In this document: positions 1-5,053 of the stretch, piece by piece
Layout of the letters: each line of letters opens with the position of its first letter
Numbering within the stretch: the stretch's first letter is position 1
Assembly (NCBI GenBank): GCA_043758125.1
Contig: JAYVOC010000001.1
Location: 1 to 5,053, forward strand
Direction: 5' to 3'
DNA length: 5,053 nt
From: JANXSD01 sp043758125
GTDB lineage: Bacteria; Bacteroidota; Bacteroidia; AKYH767-A; OLB10
Translations under genes and position numbers: made by a program
Notes under the pieces: model-generated
What the model was told of the DNA's origin: nothing
The model's database searches: none
The model's input: only the letters and a program-made list of their open reading frames with translations

Positions 1-483
1 GTAGATAATGGATCATCAAATACAAGTGACTTTTATTTACTTGGTGCAACCAATTCAACCGAACGCGCTATAGGAGGTTATTCAAGTAATAATTTACAAT
101 CGGAATGGGGTGCTTCTTTAATAAATAATACGGGTGTAACTTTAACTGATTTCACGCTTACTTATACAGGTGAGCAATGGCGTGATGGTGGAAGTGGATC
201 TGCCGTAAAAAATGTGGACGCATTCGCTTATTCTGTAAATAGTGCAACATCATTAACAACTGGTATTTGGAATAGTGTCACTCAATTAAATTTCACTGCA
301 CTTGTAAATAATAATTCTTCTGATATCACCTTGAATGGAAATGCGGCTGCAAATAAAGTATTAATAACATTTACAGTTACTGGAATTTTATGGGCGCCAG
401 GGCAAACATTATGGATGCGATGGACTGATCCCAATGAAAGTGGAAATGATGATGCTATGGGTATTGATGATTTAACATTTTCT
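1..483 (+). other. N-terminal beta-sandwich domain of the giant protein (residues 1-161, cut at its left edge)
   Basis: Key segments are DFYLLGATNSTERAIGGY (10-27), INNTGVTLTDFTLTYTGEQW (41-60), MRWTDPNESGNDD (139-151) and GIDDLTF (154-160). This order (an 'S..RA.G' strand, 'NNTG...YTGEQWR', then 'W.D.n..g.DD..giDdl.f') is one I know from many secreted Bacteroidetes proteins, where it often precedes Ig-like modules or other extracellular domains. I do not have a reliable family name for it. The closing IDDLTF strand marks the domain end. The first strands may lie upstream of base 1. Whether it binds carbohydrate or calcium cannot be told from the sequence. Confidence 0.6.
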
Positions 484-3400
484 GCAGCAGCTCCTACAAT
501 TACAACATCTCCAATTTCACCTCTAACGTATTGTTCGGGATCTAATGTATCAGTGCCATATATTAAAACAGGAAGTTTTGGTGGTGGAAATATTTTTACT
601 GCTCAACTTTCTGATGCTACAGGCTCTTTTGCAGCACCAGTAAATATTGGTTCACTATCTTCTACAACATCAGGAACAATAACTGCTACAATTCCTGTTG
701 CAACTCCTACTGGAACGCTCTATAGAATAAGAGTGGTTTCAAGTACACCTTCAGTTACAGGATCGAATAACGGAAGTAATATTTCCATCACATCAAAACC
801 TACTGCAACACTTTCATATTCTGGAAGTCCGTTTTGCACTAATTCTTCTGGATCACAATCAGTAATTTTAACTGGCACACTAGGAGGAACTTTTAGTTCT
901 TCGGGAGGATTAACAATTGTACCATCAACAGGACTTGTTACACCATCATCAAGCACTGCTGCTTCTTATACAGTTACATATACGATGCCTGCAACTGGTG
1001 CTTGTCCTTTACAAACTGCTACAACAAATATTATAATTTCTTCACCACCTCCTTGTACTTTAGGAACAGGCGTTGTTAATGTCGCTTCTTTACCTTACAT
1101 ATCTAATGGAAGAACTACTTGTGGTAAAGTAAATAATCTAACAGCAGCAAATACATTGTCATGTGGAATTTCGAATTACTTAAGTGGAGAAGATGAAGTA
1201 TTTATTTTTACTCCTACTTCATCAGGAAATATCACAGTTACACTTACCTCTAATGGATCACGTACGGGTTTAATGTTGTATGATGGTTGCCCTTTAAACG
1301 GAAGTTGTTCTATCACATCATGTATCGGTTACGAACAAAGTAGTTCTGGAAGTAAATCACTTTGTGCAAATGTTACAAGTGGAATTACCTATTATTTAAT
1401 TGTTGATTCTTGGGCCAATCCTAAATGCAATAGTTATGATATAATTATTGACGCACCAATATCTTCTTTGCCAGGATCTGTATGTGCAAATGCAGTTTCC
1501 ATTCCATCATTACCGTATACTTTAACAAATGAAACAACAAAATGTAGAGGTAATGATTATACAAATGCAAGCATAGGTTCTTGTGGTACTATTTACGAAT
1601 CGGGAGAAGATAAAGTGTATGTTTATAATGCTGTTACTGCTGAGTGTATTGGAATAACAATCACAGGTGCTAATAGTAACTCTATAGGTTTTCAAGTTTA
1701 TTCAGGGTGTCCTGGTTCTGCTGGGGCATTATGTGTTGGAAATTCTGGTGGTGCAGTGAGTGGAACATTATCTGGTACTGTAACACTTAGTTCGCCTGGC
1801 ACTTATTATATTGTAGTAGATAATCAAGCTGCACCTAGTTATGTAAATTATAATATTTCAATTGCATCTTTTGGTGTTGGTGTAACGAATGATCTTCCTT
1901 GTAATGCAATACCATTAACGTTAGGTGTTTCATACATTGGAACAAATACTTGTTCATCAGGTGCAAGTGAACCTGCAACGCTTCCTGCATGTTGGGGTCC
2001 TGGAGGTAATGTAAGAAATACAGTTTGGTTTAAAATAGTAGCTCCAGCTTCTGGAAGTATTCGCGTTCGTGTTATTCCTAATTCATTAACGAATCCACAA
2101 ATTGCAATTTATTCAGGAACATGCGGAACGTCTATGACATTAAAAGGATGTAGCGATGATGCATCATCTTGCGGAACCACTACAAATTATAGTTCAGATC
2201 TAACGGTATCAGGATTAATATCTGGTAATACTTATTATATTGTTGTTGATGGTTACGGAATTCTCACTGGAAGTTTTGGAATATTAGCTATCGATGGAAG
2301 TCAGCCTTTGCCTCCCTTATCAAATGGTCAAGATTGTGGAAATTATATTCAAGTATGTGATACTACCATGAGTTTTGGAAATCCAGGATTTCAATCTTTT
2401 GGAAATATTTGTGATTTCGATGGCTCTGGAGCAAATTGTTTGAATGCTGGTGAAAGAGGATCAGCATGGTTTGAAGTAACAATGGCTACAAATGGTGTTC
2501 TCGAATTTTCGATTGTCCCTAAAGATTGGTCTGGCCCTGCAATGCCTGTCGGTAATGAAACTGATTACGATTTTGCTGTATGGAAAACGGTAGGTACTGG
2601 TGCAGTAACATGCTCTGATATCGCACCTCCCATTAATGCAGTGCCAATAAGATGTAATTATAGTGCACTTGGTATTACCGGTTTATATAGCGCGGCAAAT
2701 GGTGTGCAACCTCCGCAATATCCTGCCGGTTATGCAGTAGCCTTTTCTAGTCAAATAAATGTATTAGCTGGTGAACATTATGTAATTTTAGTTAGTAATT
2801 ACGCTACGAGTACATCGGGTTTCGATATTATTTTTGGCACATCACCAATAACTTATGGCGGTGGAGGATTCAACGCCGTTAGCTGGTCTGGTGGAATTGA
2901 TACCGATTGGTTTAAAAAAGAAAATTGGGGTGGTTGCGCAATCCCTTCCTGTTCATTTGATGCAATAGTAAATGGTGGAATAATATTACAACCTGCCATT
3001 AATGCTCCCGCTAATGCGAAGTCAATTTTAATTAATCCAGGTGCAACACTTAAACTAAATTCAAATAAGACTTTAACAGTATGTGAGAACTTTACAAATT
3101 TAGGAACATTTAATTCTGGTGTAGGATCAACAGTAATTTTTAACAATAATACTTTCAATCAAAATATAGATGGAAATTTATTAGGAACAAATGCCTTCTA
3201 CAATGTTACAGTAACAAAATCAGGAGGTGTTGTAAAAATATTAAAAGATGTTGAGATGAAAGGTGATTTTATGATTTCAAATGGCACCTCTACATTTTCT
3301 GCAAATAATAATTTACATTTTGTAGGTGGTGATTTTACAAACAATGGAAATTATTTACCTGGATTTGTAGGCACGTTAGAATTGAATGGAAGTACTCCAC

Positions 3401-4629
3401 AAAATTATTATAATTTTGGCACTTTGAATAATGCAAAAATAAATAATGCTAGCGCTACTGGCGTTACTATTTTTTCAGATTTAGAAATAGGAAATAACGG
3501 AATACTTACTTTAATAAATGGAAGAATTAATACCACACCATTTACTGAAGTTAGAGTGTTAAATAGAAATATTTCTTCTGTTACTAGTGGTAATACTACA
3601 AGTTATATCAATGGTCTTTTACGAAGAAGAATAAATTCACAAGGCTCTTATGATTTCCCAGTTGGTGAAGCAAGTAAAGGATACCAATTGGCAAATGTAA
3701 ATTTCAATAATAGCTCAACTCCAACTGCAATTGATAATATTGTAACGTACTTTCAACCGTATTCTCCATCGCCTCCACCAACAGGAGCTACTGATTGCGG
3801 AATCACCTACACTTCTCCAGTGCTGGATAATGGTAAATGGAATTTCGTTTCTTCTCCTAATGCTTTTTCTGGAGATTTTGATCTCACGCTTCATAATTTA
3901 AATTATACAAATGCAGCTGCTAAATACACGATAATGAATGATCAAGGAAGTGGATGGATGATCGCAAATGGGAATTGCGCTCCTTCCATTGTAACTGCCG
4001 TAAAAAGAACGAGCATGTCAGGTTTACTTGGAGATTTTGGAGTAGCTCAAGGACCAAGTTTATTGCCGATTGAGTTACTATCATTCACAGCAAATCCACT
4101 TTCAACATACATACAATTAAACTGGACAACCGCATCGGAAAAAGAAAATAAAGGTTTCGAAATTCAACGCTTTAATCAAAGTGGTGCATTTGAAACAATC
4201 GGTTGGATAAATGGTGCGGGCACAACAAATATTCAAAAGTATTATCAGTTTAATGATATCAATGTAAAAACAAATACACTTTATTACTATCGATTACATC
4301 AAATTGATTTTAATGGAAATTCAGCAATTAGTCCAATAATATCTTGTCAACTGAAAGGTCGATTCTTGAATGCATCAGTTTTTCCTAATCCAGTTGCTGA
4401 TGAGGCAGTAATTACTTATTTCCTTAATGAAGAGGCAAACGTTATGGTGAGTTTGTTTAACACATTAGGAGAAGAAATAATTATTCAAGAAAATACACTT
4501 TTGCATCAAGGAACTCAACATTTATTTATCAAAACAACACAACTCCATGTTTCTGATGGCTTATATACTCTAAAAGTTAATGCCTCTGGAAAGACAGCGT
4601 TTTTGAAAATAATCATTTCATCAAACTAA
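1..4629 (+). CDS. Giant modular secreted surface protein with T9SS C-terminal sorting domain (5'-partial)
   Basis: The frame is open from base 1 to the TAA at 4627-4629, giving 1542 residues. The start and signal peptide lie outside the window. The GTG at 214 is an internal codon, because the sequence before it (GATNSTERAIGG, YTGEQWRDGG) belongs to the same domain as the sequence after it. Modules, in visible residue numbers: beta-sandwich 1-161; Ig-like 165-266 and 267-350; three cysteine-rich PPC-like repeats 352-766; CUB-like domain 779-950 with DYDFAVW, RCNY and TGL; WSGGIDTDW/ENW segment and beta-solenoid-like repeats 961-1185; LRRRI/FPVG region 1200-1353; FN3-like 1355-1455; T9SS type A sorting domain 1457-1542. 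From family knowledge, such proteins cross the outer membrane through T9SS and are then released or anchored at the surface. I see no HEXXH, GDSL-like or other catalytic motif, so adhesion or a structural role is inference. An enzymatic domain could lie in the missing N-terminus. Base composition looks uniform, with no frameshift. Confidence 0.93.
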   Translation, partial: VDNGSSNTSDFYLLGATNSTERAIGGYSSNNLQSEWGASLINNTGVTLTDFTLTYTGEQWRDGGSGSAVKNVDAFAYSVNSATSLTTGIWNSVTQLNFTALVNNNSSDITLNGNAAANKVLITFTVTGILWAPGQTLWMRWTDPNESGNDDAMGIDDLTFSAAAPTITTSPISPLTYCSGSNVSVPYIKTGSFGGGNIFTAQLSDATGSFAAPVNIGSLSSTTSGTITATIPVATPTGTLYRIRVVSSTPSVTGSNNGSNISITSKPTATLSYSGSPFCTNSSGSQSVILTGTLGGTFSSSGGLTIVPSTGLVTPSSSTAASYTVTYTMPATGACPLQTATTNIIISSPPPCTLGTGVVNVASLPYISNGRTTCGKVNNLTAANTLSCGISNYLSGEDEVFIFTPTSSGNITVTLTSNGSRTGLMLYDGCPLNGSCSITSCIGYEQSSSGSKSLCANVTSGITYYLIVDSWANPKCNSYDIIIDAPISSLPGSVCANAVSIPSLPYTLTNETTKCRGNDYTNASIGSCGTIYESGEDKVYVYNAVTAECIGITITGANSNSIGFQVYSGCPGSAGALCVGNSGGAVSGTLSGTVTLSSPGTYYIVVDNQAAPSYVNYNISIASFGVGVTNDLPCNAIPLTLGVSYIGTNTCSSGASEPATLPACWGPGGNVRNTVWFKIVAPASGSIRVRVIPNSLTNPQIAIYSGTCGTSMTLKGCSDDASSCGTTTNYSSDLTVSGLISGNTYYIVVDGYGILTGSFGILAIDGSQPLPPLSNGQDCGNYIQVCDTTMSFGNPGFQSFGNICDFDGSGANCLNAGERGSAWFEVTMATNGVLEFSIVPKDWSGPAMPVGNETDYDFAVWKTVGTGAVTCSDIAPPINAVPIRCNYSALGITGLYSAANGVQPPQYPAGYAVAFSSQINVLAGEHYVILVSNYATSTSGFDIIFGTSPITYGGGGFNAVSWSGGIDTDWFKKENWGGCAIPSCSFDAIVNGGIILQPAINAPANAKSILINPGATLKLNSNKTLTVCENFTNLGTFNSGVGSTVIFNNNTFNQNIDGNLLGTNAFYNVTVTKSGGVVKILKDVEMKGDFMISNGTSTFSANNNLHFVGGDFTNNGNYLPGFVGTLELNGSTPQNYYNFGTLNNAKINNASATGVTIFSDLEIGNNGILTLINGRINTTPFTEVRVLNRNISSVTSGNTTSYINGLLRRRINSQGSYDFPVGEASKGYQLANVNFNNSSTPTAIDNIVTYFQPYSPSPPPTGATDCGITYTSPVLDNGKWNFVSSPNAFSGDFDLTLHNLNYTNAAAKYTIMNDQGSGWMIANGNCAPSIVTAVKRTSMSGLLGDFGVAQGPSLLPIELLSFTANPLSTYIQLNWTTASEKENKGFEIQRFNQSGAFETIGWINGAGTTNIQKYYQFNDINVKTNTLYYYRLHQIDFNGNSAISPIISCQLKGRFLNASVFPNPVADEAVITYFLNEEANVMVSLFNTLGEEIIIQENTLLHQGTQHLFIKTTQLHVSDGLYTLKVNASGKTAFLKIIISSN
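493..1050 (+). other. Two Bacteroidetes-type Ig-like domains (residues 165-266 and 267-350)
   Basis: The first domain has the pattern PTITTSPIS..TYCSGSNVSVPY..TGSF, then FTAQLSDATGSFAAPVNIGSL and YRIRVVSSTPSVTGSNNG. This is a widespread Ig-like/SprB-like pattern in Bacteroidetes surface proteins. The second begins PTATLSYSGSPFC and ends in YTVTYTMPATGAC, another common Bacteroidetes Ig-like repeat, with C279 and C335 as a plausible disulfide pair. Such domains act as spacers or adhesion modules. The family assignment is recognition from memory; the spacer role is inference. Confidence 0.65.
1054..2298 (+). repeat. Three tandem cysteine-rich PPC-like domains (residues 352-766)
   Basis: Three degenerate protein repeats begin at C352, C495 and C634, a period of about 139-143 residues. 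Each has an N-terminal C..A/N..I.LPY-type strand, a second and third cysteine (374/388, 515/528, 651/664), an LYDGC / VYSGC / IYSGTC strand (C430, C570, C708) and a closing TYYLIVD / TYYIVVD / TYYIVVD strand (D469, D607, D750). The first two also share SGED(E/K)V; the third has NTVWF there instead. This layout matches bacterial pre-peptidase C-terminal (PPC) jelly-roll domains, which are known as appendages of secreted proteases and other exported proteins. No protease domain is visible here. The paired cysteines suggest disulfide stabilisation after export. Nucleotide identity between the copies is low, so the duplication is old. Confidence 0.7.
2335..2850 (+). other. CUB-like beta-sandwich domain (residues 779-950)
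   Basis: The domain opens with NGQDCGNYIQVC (C779, C786) and has ANCLNAGERGSAWFEV (811-826), LEFSIVP, TDYDFAVW (854-861), PIRCNYS (883-888), TGLYSAANG and a closing HYVILVSNYATSTSGFDI (about 926-943). The set 'C...xC', 'GE..S.WF', 'DYDFA', 'RCNYS...TGL' is a recurrent module in T9SS-dependent and gliding-related Bacteroidetes proteins, generally described as CUB-like. It contains C779, C786, C804, C813, C871 and C885, so disulfides are plausible. Its ligand is unknown. Confidence 0.6.
2881..3555 (+). repeat. WSGG/NW segment followed by two degenerate approximately 80-residue beta-solenoid-like repeats (residues 961-1185)
   Basis: The segment starts SWSGGIDTDWFKKENWGG (961-978) and IPSC. This opening, 'W.G..dtdW....NW....P', is common in Bacteroidetes surface proteins just before a run of short beta strands. 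Two repeat units follow. Unit A (1029-1101) runs from ENFTNLGTFNSGVGSTVIF to LKDVEMKGDFMISNG. Unit B (1110-1178) runs from GDFTNNGNYLPGFVGTLEL to FSDLEIGNNGILTLING. The first phenylalanines, F1031 and F1112, are 81 residues apart. Alternating hydrophobic, Asn and Gly positions suggest a beta-helix or beta-solenoid fold, which is inference. Confidence 0.5.
4063..4365 (+). other. Fibronectin-III-like module preceding the sorting domain (residues 1355-1455)
   Basis: The module begins LPIELLSFTA (1355-1364), continues IQLNWTTASEKENKGFEIQR, then has the YYYRLHQIDFNGN strand typical of 'Y.YRL.q.D.dG'. In Bacteroidetes, the LPIELLSF / LNWTTASE combination almost always sits directly before a T9SS sorting domain, as it does here. 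It is thought to be a spacer between the functional part and the sorting signal. It has one cysteine, in ISCQLKG. The region before it (residues 1200-1353), with YINGLLRRRI, YDFPVGE and a DFGVAQG end, is a conserved companion module for which I have no family name. Confidence 0.75.
4369..4626 (+). other. T9SS type A C-terminal sorting domain (residues 1457-1542)
   Basis: This is the last 86 residues, starting NASVFPNPVADEAVITYFL (F1461, P1462, N1463, P1464), with VMVSLFNTLGEEI in the middle and the closing strands GLYTLKVNASGKTAFLKIII. These match the three conserved blocks of the Por secretion system type A sorting domain: FPNP, 'v...fn..G..v', and 'G.Y.lkv......k.kiii'. In studied members the domain folds as a small beta-sandwich, directs passage through the outer-membrane translocon, and is usually removed by a sortase-like peptidase, often with attachment of the protein to A-type lipopolysaccharide. 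No T9SS machinery gene is visible in the window. Whether the protein is released or anchored cannot be read from here. Confidence 0.92.
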
Positions 4630-4731
4630 TTAATACCAATTTATAGTAAGTACTGGTATAAATAGCTAAAATTCGTTTTCTGCAACTCTCTGGGTTTCTT
4701 TTTCGTAAGAAAGGCATAAATATGCCCATCT
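4630..4731. other. Intergenic spacer with two short inverted repeats
   Basis: This is 102 bases between the stop of the giant gene and the ATG of the next. An inverted repeat pairs ATACCA (4633-4638) with TGGTAT (4654-4659) around a 15-base gap. A second pairs TTTCTT (4695-4700) with AAGAAA (4707-4712) around a six-base loop, just before the next gene. Both are only 6 bp and AT-rich enough to arise by chance. I see no convincing Bacteroidetes -7 element (TAnnTTTG) with a -33 TTG, so it is unclear whether the second gene has its own promoter. Confidence 0.35.
4684..4703 (+). terminator. Weak candidate intrinsic terminator after the giant gene
   Basis: AACTC (4684-4688) can pair with GGGTT (4692-4696) across a TCT loop, using one G-U pair, and the stem is followed by TCTTTTT (4697-4703). 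The geometry fits a rho-independent terminator and the position, about 55 bases past the stop codon, is plausible. The stem is only 5 bp, and the T-run can also take part in the competing 4695-4712 hairpin, so the call is tentative. Confidence 0.25.
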
Positions 4732-5053
4732 ATGAAACCATTATACCTGTTTTTGACCATTTTTTTAAGTTTTCTTACATCTGTACAACTCAAAGCGCAA
4801 GATAACGCCGCTTCATTAAATGTTACTGGCGACTTAGTAATTGAAATCCCCAGAGCAGATCTAATAAAAACAATACCGTCACTAAAATTGAAACTGAAAG
4901 AGATAAAAAATATTTCTTTTGATGGATTTTGTGAAAGTAGAAAATTACTTTTTCTGCATACCAATAGCGAATCTCTTACTGATGTTTTGAATGTAATGAA
5001 TGAAATGAATCTTATTTATTATATCAAACAAAATACGTCAATTGAACGTGCAA
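4732..5053 (+). CDS. Secreted protein of unknown function, 3'-partial
   Basis: An ATG at 4732 opens a frame of 107 codons that runs off the right edge without a stop. The start is well fixed: an in-frame TAA lies at 4717-4719 and there is no other ATG between. Residues 1-22 form a clear signal peptide, with Lys at position 2, a hydrophobic core of Leu, Phe and Ile (about 4-18), and an LKA|QD cleavage site after A22. Sec export and a mature protein beginning QDNAAS are expected. The mature part has GDLVIEIPRADL, then a Lys-rich stretch (LKLKLKEIK), ISFDGFCESRKLLFLH, and DVLNVMNEMNLIYYIKQNTS. That alternation of strands and helices is compatible with a small alpha/beta fold, which is inference only. 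I recognise no family. It has no lipobox. It is co-directional with the giant gene, 102 bases downstream, and no strong Shine-Dalgarno sits at normal spacing, which is usual in Bacteroidetes. Confidence 0.8.
   Translation, partial: MKPLYLFLTIFLSFLTSVQLKAQDNAASLNVTGDLVIEIPRADLIKTIPSLKLKLKEIKNISFDGFCESRKLLFLHTNSESLTDVLNVMNEMNLIYYIKQNTSIERA

Noticed and set aside
720..956. Reverse-strand open frame of 78 codons inside the giant gene
   Set aside because: It lies opposite well-supported Ig-like coding sequence, has low-complexity Pro/Val/Glu-rich content expected from the complement of Thr/Ser/Gly codons, and shows no domain or signal.
2853..3158. Reverse-strand open frame of 101 codons inside the giant gene
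   Set aside because: It is antisense to the conserved WSGG/NW segment and start of the solenoid region; no recognisable motif and no promoter support.
1..4629. Secreted peptidase, suggested by the PPC-like domains
   Set aside because: No zinc-binding HEXXH, serine-protease GDSGG/GTS or cysteine-protease signature is visible in the 1542 residues, so the label would rest only on accessory domains.
4633..4659. ATACCA...TGGTAT inverted repeat as an insertion-element end or attachment site
   Set aside because: Only 6 bp are paired around a 15-base gap, there is no flanking target duplication, no transposase or integrase nearby, and no second copy in the window.
4590..4731. Bacteroidetes-type promoter (TTG at -33, TAnnTTTG at -7) for the second gene
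   Set aside because: Several TA-rich stretches exist, such as TATAG at 4642 and TAAAATTCG near 4667, but none matches the -7 consensus with a properly spaced -33 element.
4641..4964. Reverse-strand open frame of 107 codons across the spacer and the second gene
   Set aside because: It is the complement of a forward frame with a clear signal peptide and cleavage site. Its own product is a low-complexity Phe/Ser/Lys-rich sequence with no export signal or family resemblance.

Overview
The window is AT-rich by eye and carries two incomplete genes on the + strand, separated by 102 bases. It looks like part of a Bacteroidetes (Bacteroidota) chromosome. The main evidence is the C-terminus of the large protein, which has the FPNP-type sorting domain of the type IX secretion system (T9SS), known only from that phylum and its relatives. 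It is preceded by the LPIELLSF / LNWTTASE module that usually sits beside that domain in Bacteroidetes surface proteins. Genus and species cannot be told from this sequence.

Bases 1-4629 are the 3' part of one giant gene whose start lies left of the window. The reading frame is open from base 1 and gives 1542 residues before the stop. The GTG at 214 is an internal valine codon, not the start. The protein is a chain of extracellular beta-rich modules. In order: a beta-sandwich domain ending in GIDDLTF (1-161), two Ig-like domains (165-266 and 267-350), three cysteine-rich PPC-like repeats (352-766), a CUB-like DYDFAVW / RCNY domain (779-950), a WSGG..TDW..NW segment leading into a beta-solenoid-like region with an approximately 80-residue repeat (961-1185), an FPVG-containing region (1200-1353), a fibronectin-III-like module (1355-1455), and the T9SS sorting domain (1457-1542). 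I see no catalytic motif in the visible part, so an adhesin or cell-surface structural role is the best inference.

Bases 4630-4731 are intergenic. They hold a weak hairpin-plus-T-run terminator candidate and two short inverted repeats, and no promoter I would defend.

Bases 4732-5053 are the 5' end of a second gene, easy to miss because it runs off the right edge without a stop. It encodes a clear signal peptide followed by a small domain I do not recognise. The two genes are co-oriented and both products are exported, but nothing here shows that they work together. I found no CRISPR array, transposase, tRNA, rRNA or recognisable defence system. The window looks like an ordinary Bacteroidetes secreted-protein locus, and the main points of interest are the giant modular protein and the two edge-truncated reading frames.
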